This document shows, one piece after another, positions 14,901 to 27,438 of a DNA stretch of 64,000 nt. The translations under genes and the position numbers were made by a program. The notes under the pieces were generated by a model. That model had not been told where the DNA came from. It saw only the letters and a program-made list of their open reading frames with translations, and ran no database searches. Within the stretch, counting starts at the first letter, position 1. Each line of letters begins with the position of its first letter. The stretch is from Hypomesus transpacificus (lineage: Eukaryota; Chordata; Actinopteri; Osmeriformes; Osmeridae), in assembly GCF_021917145.1 (NCBI RefSeq), contig NC_061070.1, forward strand, positions 12,177,390 through 12,241,389. The letters run 5' to 3'.

Positions 14901-17900
14901 TTCTCCACATGCACCTTGCACACAATTATTGATAGAAAAAGAAGCATCCTGAGTGAGCGTAAGCAGACATAAATGGTGGCCAGGAGTCGACAAGAGTATC
15001 AGGAAACACAGGGTACAGGAAAGCCTTGGAATATAGAATATAAATGCCAACAGCCTTAAATGCAGCATAATGCTTTTAAAAGGAAACCAAATGACCAGAC
15101 TCCCGCTATGATGTGGAATTCAAAGGGCACACAGTGATGTATGACGTTAGTGATGAGGTCTCACAACTAGAGGCTATGGTTAAAGCTGTGGTTGAAAGAA
15201 GAAAAACAACGTGATTTGATTATGGTATTTTGTCAAGCAGGGACTATTGAACATGAATTGTGAACTTGAATGATGAAGTAGATGTAAGAGAAAGGCATTG
15301 CTGTTTTCTGCACAACCTGAGCAAAAACATAAAAATGTTTACTGCACAGTGTGTTGTTCCTGAGTCTTTCTTTGTAAAATAAATGGTTTAAAAGTATTTA
15401 AAATAGGCTATTACAAGCATTCTAGTGAGAGCCCTTATTTATAGAGGTGTGACATAAATCCCCCCCTTGTCAGATTAATCCTGTTGACTCAGAGCAAATG
15501 TAACACAACATGCAGTCGCTCATCCTAAATATTTGTATCTTTTGAGTGCATTTGGTGACAGTGTAAAACATTTTGAGACACTGAGTTTAAACTGTGACCA
15601 CTCATCCGAGCAGTAACTGTTCGGAGGTTCTGGCAGGTCTTCCAAGTGTATAGTATGACCTTGGAACTAATCACACACATTTCCTGGTTCCCCATCACTC
15701 TGCAGCTTCCCTCTCCTGTCACAGTGTCACCAGCTCCTGTATACATAGTCTACCACTGAGAGGTGCCACGCCTGCCCACTCACCTCAGCCACTAGTAAGG
15801 GCATGTTCACATTTCATTATAAGAGACAGGCCAACGCTCAATCTCCCAGAAATACATCAGTGACAACATGATGTGCACATTGGTTCAGTAATCAACATTT
15901 TAAGAATTGTTCAAGATCAAAGCATTACTGTATGCTCCACATTAGCAGGACAAGGGCCAATCCACCAAGCTAATCAATTCATGACAACAGTGCTTTATGG
16001 GTTATCCCAGGTGACTTCTCAATTTTCAGTTTAATTCCACTAGAGGCAGATAAACAACTGGTGTATTATACTTAGACTGTGTGATATGTGTAACAAACTC
16101 AGTAAAAATAAAAAGTTTGGGGTAAAAAAGGTAAAGAAATTCTCTATTTAACTGGTTAGAGTTTCGTCATCAGTCATTTGCAAGTCAGAACATGTCTACT
16201 CAACAAGTCAAACATTTAAACCCTGTTAACTATTATTTTGGTTATTTAGACTGCAATTACACTAAATGATATCAGTTGTTGGCAAAAAATTGGAGTAAGT
16301 ACTTAGGATACAGATATAAATCCACAGTCAGTGAAGCATGTGAATTATGCTCAGTGGCTGCAGTAGCACAGTTGTAACCCGTTTCAAGCAGCATGCGGAC
16401 AAACCCTGGATTTTCCCGGGAGGGGGGTAGCTGTGAAAAACAAAATAAGACAAAGTTCAAGTCAGTGTGTACGCAACAACAGATGGGCAGGGACTTTGAT
16501 GACAGGGGTTCAACATGAGTGCACTAGCAAAACTCCTCTCCCAACTGACGTACACAAGAATGATGTACACAGGCTTTTACCACAGAATAGCTGTTTACCG
16601 TGGAACAAAGGGTCCTTCAAAGCTTTTGTGCACTCCTGTCCTGAACCTGTAGACTGGGTCATTAGCTCTGTGAAGGGTTGTTTGAGGTCTTCATTGTTCC
16701 TCATTGGCCAGGGACAGTTTGAGTGTTATAAATGTAGTTTGTTACATAGTGCTAGTCATAGTCCATATAAATTCAATACAGCTAAAGGAAACTTTAGAAG
16801 GAAAATTGAAACACCAAGTTGAGAGAGGATTAAGTCTCAAGTCTTTTATTTGTCAGGTACACAGAACAAAACAAGGTCAGACTGGGCACTGAAATTCTTA
16901 AGACAAGACAATGCAAGCATCTGGCATAACAGAACGTACACGATTAGTTGGTGACATGAGACTGGCTGTGAAGACATATTCAATGTTTAGATGTGTGACA
17001 GTTTCTTCATTACACAACGTTGTGGAGGTATTTACTATTCACAAAGGTAAATGAGGTATTTGGTCCCATTTGAACTATCATGCTAATATAGGTAGGCTAG
17101 AATGTGTTGATCATGTGTCAACTATACCCCCCACTGCAGAATCATTTTAGCGGATGCAGTTTCTGTCAACATAATCCATTATTAACAACCTCTGGATTCC
17201 ACATCAGGCAACATCCACATCCCTGCGGAGGGGACAAATTGTAAAGAATTGATTAAGGCCAAAGACTTCAGTTTCCCATTGAAGACCTTTTACATACACA
17301 CTCTAAAGATAGCTTGTAATGTAGGGAAGACTACACTCATATTCAGAGGTAACAAGAACCTTCCAGTCAAAATACAACATAAGACAATTGTGGAAAATTG
17401 GTTACTATAGGGTATTATGTCTGAACAAAGCGACTATGTTTGGTCTTCAGATATCCATGTGTATAAATGCATGCAGAGTATGCATTAGTTGCATTCCCAC
17501 TAGACAATACCAAAATACTGTAGATATTCAAACCAGTCGGCTACAGAGCTTCTCCAAGAGATAAACCAGTACCACCTGCTGGCCATTAGCGGTACTTCAA
17601 ACAGTGATCCTACAGATGCTTCACTGTCTGATCGACGGTACTAGAACAAACCAGAAAAGCAGACATTATTAATTGGAAATTACCATCAAGCTGTTCAAGC
17701 TATCATTTGATTTGGTTTCAACATCATTTAGGTTTTTATAGTAAATGTAGGTTTGTTTTAGAACTGCAATGCATACTATGGGTTTTATAGTGCAGTGTCC
17801 AGATATCCCCATCTAATTTTTAAGATGGGATAGAAAATGTACTTATTTTAAAGGGCACTTGAAAGAAATTAGAAGCTGAAGTGGTACCTTGAACTAGTCT

Positions 17901-18158
17901 CATTGAAAGTACTTTTGTGGCTTTCAGTTGAACACAGGAAGTGGTGTGACAAAACCCCAGCCTCTATACAGCCTCTCTGCAATCTTTAAACTCATTCTAT
18001 CTATCAGACAAACATTTCTACGAAAGCTGCCTTAATAACCACACACAAAATTGTCTTTGGTGTGTGCTCTTCATGTTTCTTTACAATAATCTGTATGCTA
18101 CGACTGGAGCTCACTGCTAACACGTCTTAATTTCACTTACTAAGAACATTATCTATAT
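5988..18158. other. SYNDIG1 3' UTR and gene-poor intergenic DNA
   Basis: The first part is presumably SYNDIG1 3' UTR, with a C-rich tract at 6009-6031 and a possible ATTAAA at 7110. Beyond that I find no coding exon; the open frames are short, unrelated to families I know and lack coherent splice sites. Minor repeats are short GA runs at 9940-9988 and TG runs near 13437-13460. Several AT-rich blocks with TAATTA and ATGCAT motifs (around 7420-7560, 8520-8700 and 9480-9640) look like possible regulatory elements, but conservation cannot be tested here. Confidence 0.5.
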
Positions 18159-18264
18159 AAACAAAGAAGTTGGCCTGGAGGGTCTAACACAAAATTCCAA
18201 AGCTACATTATTTCCAGCATTTTGGAACGTTGTGTCAGACCTTCCAAGCCAACTTCTTTTGTTT
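18159..18264. repeat. 106-bp near-perfect inverted repeat (hairpin)
   Basis: The left arm 18159-18201 (AAACAAAGAAGTTGGCC...) is almost the exact reverse complement of 18221-18264 (...GGCCAACTTCTTTTGTTT in complement sense). There are about five mismatches and one indel over 43 bp, around a 19-nt loop. It lies about 170 bp upstream of the CST7 start codon. It could be a tiny MITE, a hairpin RNA precursor or a promoter-proximal palindrome. No clear target duplication is visible. Confidence 0.75.
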
Positions 18265-18433
18265 AGTGAACTTTATTGGTTGCACCTGTAGTTAATTGGT
18301 TGAGACCACCAAGCATTGTGTGTGTGTATGTGGGTGGGAGGTTCTGCTACCAAGTTTTAGCTGGCCTGTTGGTGTGGCTAAAGTGTTGCCTTACAGGAAG
18401 TCAGTCAGCAGTGTTGAGGCAACTTTAAGAGTG

Positions 18434-19638
18434 ATGGAGTTAACAAGGGACATGTTACTTGTCATTTTCTTCTTTGCTGGCTGGAATGTACTGGGTAAGT
18501 TTTGCTTCCACTAATCTGAATAAGATGGAACTGGCTATGTTGACTATAGATTTGGTGTCAATTCTATTCAGTTTAAGGGTGTGACCCCTTGGTTTGGTAT
18601 TGGTCAGTAGGTTATGAAGTCAGTTTTAACTAAATTTTGCAACTGAATCCGATATTATCTTATGGTGGAACAATGCATGATGGTGAACACGTTCTTATTC
18701 CATGCAGTACGTATTTAACACATTTTGAGTTAAGTCTTTTTTATTTTTTCTCTAATCAAATACATCTCATCTGCTGTGGGCTATATTTCTGGTACGCACT
18801 TGTTGCCTAGCTTAGTTTCAATTTCTGTTAAATTTCTGAGTGACTCATAGGTGGTAAAATTGACACTTCTCAGTGAGTTGAACATATTTGGCTGCTTTTC
18901 AAATTCAAGTTAATACAGTATAGCTTTTAGTTCTTGTTTAGAGGCACAAGCCTTACAAAAAAAAGTATATCGATTTTACACAAGCACTGTCGACTAACAC
19001 TAAACATTTTTGGCACATTCTTTACAACTTATTTTCTTCCTAGAAAGTTTAACATTCGGTCATACAACTCGACTCATTCCCGGCCACCCCAGTAACATCA
19101 GCAAGAACGACACATGCCTTAAGAAGGCTGTGCTTGCTGGGACCTATGCATTTAACAACCAGTCCAATGACCTTTTCCTCTTCAAGCCTTCTGCTATAGA
19201 TGCTGCACAAAGACAGGTATGGGACGATCATTCTAGATAATACCAGATTCACAGCATACAGTTCTGTATTTTGCACTTTGTACTCTACTAACTGGCCCTC
19301 CTGTTGTAGATTATAAAAGGGATCCGGTACATTGCCGATGTGGAGGTCACCCGCACTGTGTGCCGCAAAAATGAACATGACGAGGATCTAGTCAACTGTG
19401 ACTTCCAACCAGATGGCTCATTATATCAGGTACAGTCTCCGTTTTATATTTAACAGGAGTGCATCTTGGCAACCGTGTAAATACCAATGATTTGGAAGAT
19501 CTGGACAGATGATATTATTGAGCAAACATTGCTGTTTTCCAGACCTTTGACTGCCATTTTGAGGTTTGGGTTGCACCCTGGCTGCACCTGATGAAGACCA
19601 CCTATTTCCTGTGCCGACCTAAGACAGGAACAACCTGA
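18434..19638 (+). CDS. cst7: Cystatin F-like secreted cysteine protease inhibitor (4 exons)
   Basis: Exons are 18434-18494, 19044-19216, 19310-19429 and 19543-19638; they join in frame to 149 aa. Residues 1-20 form a hydrophobic signal peptide. The cystatin landmarks are a Gly near the mature N-terminus (PG, 33-34), the first binding loop QIIKG (78-82; family consensus QxVxG) and the second loop PW (130-131). Cys96, Cys108, Cys122 and Cys142 fit the two conserved disulfides. The block NDLFLFKPS and the stretch VEVTRTVCRKN resemble cystatin F rather than cystatin C. Cystatin F inhibits lysosomal cathepsins and controls cathepsin C in immune cells. N-glycosylation sequons occur at N38, N42 and N59. 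The odd fifth Cys45 has no partner within the chain. The position between SYNDIG1 and APMAP matches human CST7 and supports the name. Confidence 0.9.
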
Positions 19639-21318
19639 CTGCTCTTTGTCCTCTGCAAAAAGGCCTTTTTTAAATGTAATTACAAACGGGATCTCATCTT
19701 CTGTTTCACGTGTTCTTTTGAAATACCATGTATGCGTGTTTAAACAAAATGTCACCATTTAAAAATGTTGTCAGCACTTTCAGTATCGTCACATTGGCTG
19801 CCCAAGAAACAGCTTAGGCCTGTGTTGTTTTGAGTCTGTCCGGCTACTGCACAACTACAGACCTCCGACACAACTCCTGTTCACTGCCCTGACATAGCAT
19901 GCAGATGTCTGCGCTATAGGATCTTTTCAGTTTCCGGGATTATCTTACTCTTCTTCGCACTGAGTGAACTGAACCTTTGAAAAGCCTGGGCTTGTATCTA
20001 ATCGTCTGTGATACAAGGGCCTTAATAATTCATGGAATCTTATCAAACCAGCGCAGTGGGCAATGTGTGATCTGGAGGAGAGGCAGAGGGACTGGCACTG
20101 CAGCAAGTGGGGAGAGGGAGGGAGCCTTCTCCTGCAGCTCCACCAAGAGGCCCTGATTTGGAGCCTGCACGTTCATTCCTGCTCCTCACAGCAGGCTCTT
20201 TGAAGCCGTTCTATAGCGTATGTACCCTCTAAGGCACTGTCGATCTGAAGGAAGGCACTGACGCAAAGGAGCAATTCACCTACAGGGAGAGAGATACATC
20301 ATCTAGTTCGGTATCCATGTCACATAGGCGAATGAGATAGATCTTTATTTCTCAAACTGATGAGATAGATCTTTATTTCTCAAACTGATGATTGTCAGTT
20401 CACTTACAAGAAGCTGATCTTCATAACACTTCATTGTTTTTTTTTTGATTGGTTTGTTTCAGAATAGATATTAGTCTAAAACAGAGCTAGTTTTATTCAA
20501 AGTAAACTCAGGAAGATCACATTGTCTTTTTAGCAGAGGTTCGGAAGCATTCAACAGTGAGCAAAAATAAGACAGCTGACAATATATACAAAACCAGACC
20601 TCAGTTTTCAAATGGAAGCATTCACATATTTCAAACGTTTCATTACATGTAGATCAAGCAATGGGAGAGTCAAAAAGAAATCAAACTATACATTTGTTCA
20701 ATGAGGCTCTTGAAAATGGTTGGGATGTTTTTTAAAACCTCACCTTTCAACAGATAAAATTAGATCTCAGAAAATCTGATATCAGAATGCTGTGAGTTAA
20801 AGGTCAGATAGGTCTGTGCAAAACAACACAACTCAGTGCAAATAAAGATGAATAACTAAAACTGACATGAGCCCACTTTGGCATCTTGTGACACAAACTC
20901 AAAACAAGAGCATGAACAATTTGAACAATAATCACAAAAATCTCTGGGTTAAATATTTAGCCCACACAGTAGTTAAACCAGTTCAAAAAGAGTTCCTTTT
21001 CAACTGGGAAGAGGGGTTGATAGATCATGGGAATATCTAATGGATATGAGTGGCGAGATATGCATCCTTGCCACCCAATACCTCACGGGTGCATTAATGA
21101 TTACCAACACCTGTGTGCCACAAGCTGGTGTGAAGCAATACAACGTTGCATATCTAGCATTAAGCCATTCAGACCGATTTGATTACTGGTTGTTGATTAG
21201 GTAAAACCTCTCCCCGAGACAGTAGGAGGGTCTAGGTAGGCATAGAGCAGTCTTGGTGGACGTGTGGAATACATACAGCGCGGGCCCCATTTCTCGGACA
21301 CTATCGGTTGTTCTCGAC
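19639..21318. other. Convergent 3' UTR / intergenic region between CST7 and APMAP
   Basis: There is no coding exon here. CST7 (+) and APMAP (-) end towards each other. Possible poly(A) signals are AATAAA at 20841-20846 on the + strand, and its reverse complement TTTATT at 20492-20497 for APMAP. Either choice would leave the two 3' UTRs close or overlapping. The limits are not determined. Confidence 0.45.
20333..20388. repeat. 28-bp unit duplicated in tandem
   Basis: The unit TGAGATAGATCTTTATTTCT plus eight bases occurs twice back to back without mismatch, at 20333-20360 and 20361-20388. It lies in the CST7/APMAP convergent 3' region and looks like a recent slippage duplication. Confidence 0.9.
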
Positions 21319-24300
21319 TCACACCTTGCTGAGGTCCAGCTTGCAGATGTACGGGGAGCGGAAGGAGCCCAGGTAGAGGTGTCCGTCGTGCTCGTGGACC
21401 TCACTGATGTAGGCCGCCACCACGCCGTGGGGGTCGTGGAGGCTGCGTATGCACGTGCCCCCGTCCTTCAGCTCCAGCACCAGGCTGTACCGAGGAACAA
21501 ACTTCATCATCACGTCCTGACTGAAGATCTGAGGAGAGGAAAGGGGAGATTTCAGTCGTGGTTCCCGAGACCTGGAAAGGAATCTGTCAGAAACGACAGT
21601 GAAGGAGACCTTTCGTTCTACTTGCTGTTCTGCGAGGCATGTTTCCTTTTGCTATCTCAAATCCCTGCTGGCCAATAATATTCCTTACATACGCACACAT
21701 GACTGACATCTTACTGTGACTAGAGGATCACAACACAACATTCAAAATCAACCTAATTGGACAAGAAGGGTATACGACGGATCATGTTCAGGTCTACCTT
21801 GAAGATGAGCTTCTTAATCCAGGGCCTTTGAGAGAGGAAGTCCAACATGGAGAATCCAGGGTTGGGCCGCACCGCTGACATGGCAACCCAGTAACCTCCT
21901 GACGAACTACGTCGGATGTTGTCAGGGAAACCAGGCAGGTTGTCAATAAAGGTGTCCATGCCTCCCTTATTCAAGCCTGACACGTGGACCCTGGGAGGAG
22001 GAGTGGAGACCGGGGGTTTAATGTCCTAACTGGCAAGCCAGCAAATGTTATAGCCTACAACTAAACCCATCTGACATGCCGGTTAGTTCCTAAGTATTTG
22101 TGAGAACCTGAAATACCAGGGGAGGTTACCTCTGAACCATGCCAGTTCTGGGGGGGAGGAATTACTGCTAGTTGTAAGAAGCTAAAGGCCTATTTCTTTT
22201 ATAAAGCTCTCTATCTCAATGATCAATAATCCATCAATTTCTATTTAGCCCCGTCAGTGAACAGAAAACAATCCCAAACAGTTTCACAGCCAAACAGGCT
22301 TGAAATGAACAAAGAATTGAACACCTCCCACTCAGTTAACAGCTTCCACATTCCACACACACAGATCTGATATCCCTCCCTCTAGTGACATCGCTATTAG
22401 AAAACAAGGCAATTTATCTGTCTCATTCAATGGCCTGCTGAAGGGCCTTGTTACCCTGGCAACGCTGCCTTTGCATCATCCATGCAGGCGAGGCAGGGAG
22501 GATTGACAGTGCTCCCCCACCGATTTGGAAAAGTGTAATATCACAGGGCTATAGGAAGTCCTACCAAAACTGAAGAGAAAAACTACAACACCTGCAGGCG
22601 GCACTTGGAGAGAGATCAAACAGGATGCACAACAACAGCACACGCTCTGACGCAACATCAGACGAACACCAGAATTTGTCAACCCACAGAGAAGAGCCAG
22701 AACTCCCCCCCACCCCCCCCCCCCAAAAAAACATTGCTTCATCTGAAATCCCTGTGTTTGAATCTAGTTAGCCTTTGTATGGCGTACACTAGGAGCGGAG
22801 CAAAGAAATGTTGTACCAAGATGCTCATCTTAGATATGAAGAGTGCGTTTTGGCCTGACATTTTATATAGAGTTGAGATAACGAGGGGTGATTCTTCAAC
22901 AGTTCCTATGACAACCTCCCCCTGGACACTTAACTGCTTTTAAATACTGTTCATCACATAGAAATTGAACCTTGGCCCACCAAATTTAAAGAAGCAGCTC
23001 GAATGCTTTCAAATTCAAGCATCTGATCTACATACTATATATTTGGACTGGGTCTTTCCTCCATATGTGGATTGACTATGCTGTACCTGCGTATTCTTGC
23101 CATGGTTGTCTCAGCCACTAGAACAGACTCCTCATCAGGGAGAAGCTGAAGACCATTGGGGAAACGGAGATTCTCCATCAGCACAGTCACCTCCTTGGTC
23201 TCGGTGTCATACTCTAGCACACTGGATAACAAGAAAAAAGTTATCTTTTACAAAATTACATTAGAGCTTTCGTGAAAAGCACCCAGACACATTTTTTGGG
23301 AAGGATTGTATTTTTGCATTTGACATGACTTGCATGACCTGGCAAAAACGAAGCACTGGTTCAGCAAATAGTTTACCGTCCATCAGCGGTGGCCTCCATG
23401 ATGAGGTAGAGGTAGTCCCTGCGCTGCCACTTGCTGCTGGAGTCAGTGAAGTACACCTTCCTCCCGTCCTGGGTGACGTCCAGGTCGTTGACAAACGAGA
23501 GCCTCCGACCGCCGACCATGTGACCAGTTGGCACCAAGGTCGTTACCTCACCTTTTCAGATACAGATAAAACAGAAGGACCGGCGTCGGAAAGCAGTACA
23601 ATTTATCGAGATCTGAGCATGGGAACCACCAGTTTGACAGGAAAATGAATGGACTGAGAATTGAAATATTGAATGATTTTTTACAACCTCAAACATTTTC
23701 CCATTATAAAGAAATTTTTTATTTAAACATGTTAATACAGTGATTATGATGTGACCCAGAATAATGGCCGGCACCGCTGACCTGTAACTGGGTTGACCTC
23801 AAACAGCCCCAGGTAGGCATCTGCTACAAAGAGAGTCCCATTTGGACCCACTCGTATGCCCAGAGGCCTTCCACAAGTGGGTTCCTCCTCACGGGAACCT
23901 AACATCAGACAACAAAAGTATGAATTCACTAGCGCATAAAGGCTAGTACAGTAGTGCAAAGCACCGTTGATACATGCATCTTTGGAAAAAATGCATTATT
24001 TGTTGTTATCCAGCCCTTAATTATGACTGATCAGCAGTTATACAGGTTTGTTAATGTTCCGTCCTTATAATTTCATTGACTCGTGCATGACACATTCAAC
24101 TGTGAGACAAGTTCACCTGATAAGGATTGGCTCATCGCTGACTAAAGGAGGGTAAATGTGTTGACACTTCCTCATGACCTTATATTTGCAATTCCAGTCT
24201 TAGGCAACAAGAACTGTGGGGTTATATTTCTCTACAAGAATGCCACTGTCTGTAGCAAGTAGAGATACGGTTGTGAAATGAAAACATTTGAAATTAAATC

Positions 24301-26748
24301 CAAGCAACACAGAGTGAGAGTTCATTTGATCAGTCCCTCACCACAGGGTGGATGGCCGAGCCTGGCCACAACATGGCTTCGTTTACCATCGAGTTTCAGT
24401 ATCTTCCCATCAGATGTACCAGTGTACAGAACATCTAGAGACAAACAAACCGACTATCACATTCAAAATTCAACATTCAACATTTTATGGTTAAAGGCTG
24501 TTTGATTGGCTATGGCTATTGTTGTTGAAGTATGAAAAAAAATTATTGACTGATTCAAATGAATCCTTAAGAAAATGTACTAAGCAAATTGGGAGTAGGG
24601 GTACAAAAATGTTCTATGATCGAAGATTATATTTTTAATCCTTCAAATACAAAACAGCCAGATTTAGCTCTTCTGGTGAATAAAACTGTGGTTTACTTTG
24701 AAGCCCGAGTGACTAAGTGGCAGGCGCAACACTGGGGCAGAGTGCTGGTGTACCTAGTCTAGGCATTGGTAGAAGAAATGTGTAAAAAGTCTAACAAAGC
24801 ATGCCAGCTACTCAGACAGTCCAGCCTCTTCAACTTTAGCTTCGGAGATATGTCACGGCTCTTGCCAAGAACAAAAGTAGGTGACTGTCTGGTCAGACTC
24901 CAGCTGGACAAGCCAGCCCCTTCTGAGATCCCCAGCACACTGACCTCCAATGTTAGCGATGGACTCTGGGCCAACGATTTGGTCCTCAAACAGACGTTGT
25001 GCCTCTCTCAGTTTAAAGTTAGGCTCGTAACATCCCACCATGAGGGGTGGCTCACTAAGACTAAGGAAAACAGGAATAGAACAGCAAAGTGTTAAAATAT
25101 GTAAGTGTATTTAAAAGAAGCTGCAGGCCCATCTCCTCTGCTCAGGGAATGACTTGGCAGTAATCCAAGACAATTATCCAAGGATGGGCCATGCAGGGGT
25201 AGAGACAATGAGTTTTTTAGATCTTATTTGTGGTTTCAAATATTTCTAATAATTAATGCTGTACTGTTTGTCTTTTGTCCAGTGTGACATTTTCATTTGT
25301 GCCAACTTGAGTAATATGCTTGTAGTGTGTTTGTACCCTACAATGTTATCATGTTCTCTGTTTTTGCCTCAATAGGAAAGCTAGCCTAATAGAGACTTCT
25401 AATAAACCTTAAACAAAACCTTGACAAGACAATGAAGAGACTAAATCCCTGTCCTGGCCTGCCCTAGCGCAGACACCTGGGGCAGCAGAGAAATATGAAA
25501 GGGACGCTTGGCATCAGGACATCAAAATGGATCGTCAGGGATGCAGCACTGAGAAATGAATTTAAATGAGGGAGGAAGATGCATAGTAAACTACTTGGTT
25601 CCAGGGCACGGGAAATAATCCGATTAAATCATCTTTGAGACCGAGTTGAGGATCTTGTACGAGTCATGTGTTTTGTTCAAAGAAAATGCATTAATGGAGA
25701 GAAAGGGTTATGTGAGGATAGGGGTTGTCAGGTCCCATGGGAGCAAACAGATGCTCTATATCAAATTGATGTTTGGTTAATGCATGGTGATCATATTGGT
25801 CCTGAATCAGCACATTTTCATCAAAACTATTTAAAACAATGACATGTAAATGAGACACATTGACAACTTATCAGTTCCATCAATTTCCCCTCGAGGGTCA
25901 TCATTTTCAGCAGAGACCTCCAGTGGGCCTTTGATGCCAACAGAAGCACAACTTTCATGCATTAGGCAGTAGATGAGTAAGCATGAATTGTAAATATGAA
26001 TGATTTTAAACCTTGCAGTAAGGCCAGCTCAAACCTGAAAGATGGCTAGCTACCGACAGCAACGTTTTGCTCACCTGAGCAATTCTGGTTGGATAGGGGA
26101 CTCCAGGAGAAGAATGACTGCCAACAGTGGGAGTAGCAGGAAAGCTCCAAGAATCAGCAATGTCACACGAAAGACTTTTCCACTGTATGTGCTGTGGGAA
26201 GACAAACCAGCGATTTGGTCCTTATAAAGAGTAATTCGGCTATGTGCTTCATGAGCTTGTTGAAAAAAACGAAACATGTATGCATTTAGTTAGTTGTATT
26301 ATGAATAGTTTACATAGTGATTTCACAAGGGCTATGGCACAAAAGCAAACGGCTACGTGTTCTCTAAGGTTGTGCAATAATTTCAAACAAAGTGAATGCA
26401 GAAAAAACGCACAATAATATATATACCTTCTTTGCAAGTATGACACGTCACTGCCAAAACAAAACTGACCTAGATACGCGGAATATTACTGGAATGTACC
26501 GCGCACACTATACACGCACATTGTCTCTCCTACCTGGTAAGTGGCGTATAGCTACGCTAGAATGGGTGATGTTGTTATGAGCGTTCGAAGTATGATTTGA
26601 TGGTTACCGTTTACTACAAATTAAATTGTATATAGCTAAAGGCATCTAGAGCATACCTGGTGCCCTTGTAGAGGGGTTCCTGTAGCTCGTCAGTGATAAT
26701 TTGTGGTCTGTTCAGTCTCCTGAACCGTAGTCCTTCTGGCTCATTCAT
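21319..26748 (-). CDS. apmap: Adipocyte plasma membrane-associated protein (9 exons)
   Basis: Exons from 5' to 3' on the minus strand are 26657-26748, 26075-26191, 24945-25060, 24342-24434, 23782-23898, 23377-23551, 23087-23221, 21798-21990 and 21319-21528. All junctions are GT-AG and keep frame, giving 415 aa (human 416). The ATG at 26746-26748 starts MNEPEGLR. A single signal-anchor membrane segment covers about residues 37-60 (VFRVTLLILGAFLLLPLLAV). The rest is a strictosidine-synthase-like six-bladed beta-propeller, with VGPESIA, CGRPLGIRVGPNGTLFVADAY, FVNDLDVTQDGRKVYFTDSS, RFPNGLQL, VAETTMARI, LPGFPDN and YISEVHEHDGHLYLGSFRSP. Family knowledge: a type II membrane protein with arylesterase activity and a role in adipocyte differentiation. 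It is divergent from POLH, with the Harbinger element between them. Confidence 0.96.
22704..22731. repeat. C-rich/A-run low-complexity tract in an APMAP intron
   Basis: Runs of C interrupted by a single A are followed by seven A. The tract lies inside the APMAP intron between exons 21798-21990 and 23087-23221 and is not near a splice site. Confidence 0.85.
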
Positions 26749-27310
26749 GTTGAAATGACACCTCCAAGTTAAACTCTGTTGACAAAGGATACAATTCTAA
26801 ATGCGCAAATCGCTACATAAGCAGGTTGTTCCTTTAGTGGTTTGCAGAGACAGTCCTCTTCTCAGCATCGTCGATATTCTGTACACTCTGCTGTCAATCG
26901 CGGACCAATCTTTAGCGTATACTATGTCGTCATATCATTGCGCCTTGACCTGGGGAACCGACCAATGGGACCGACCGTTTCATCTATCCACATTTTTCTC
27001 CGTTCTTGTGTTCTTGCGAACTCGTTTAACGTCATATTTCATTGCCCAAGGACGGTTCCAATCCAAAGAAACCAAGACATTCTCTGACACAAGTCAGTAG
27101 AGCCCGTCTACTAATAATAACTACTAATAATGTCTCATTAGACATTCTCTGAAGACATCTTTAACGCCAAAAATACCCGGAAGTGTTCTTGATCTGCAAC
27201 TTTTATCAAGGATGCATCGGATGGTGACTTCAGAGAAAGGCTCTGGTGACTTGGTCAACTTGAACGCATGATTTCCCAGAAGTCATTGCAAGAACACACG
27301 CATGTCATAT

Positions 27311-27382
27311 CGTTCTCCGTCCTCGCGTCCTTGCTGCTAGACCGTTCTCACAAGACGCTTAGCAACGTTCTTCTCAAGAACG
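27311..27382. repeat. Left Harbinger end repeat
   Basis: This shares CGTTCTCCGTCCTCG, CAAGACGCTT and ACGTTCTTCTCAAGAAC with the right-end copy at 30795-30865 in the same orientation. The block GTTCTTCTCAAGAAC is itself a short palindrome. It sits just upstream of the Myb-like start codon. Confidence 0.75.
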
Positions 27383-27438
27383 CAAGTACGTTTTTAGCAT
27401 TGATTGAACGCATCTGATTTCACACAAGTCATTTCAAG

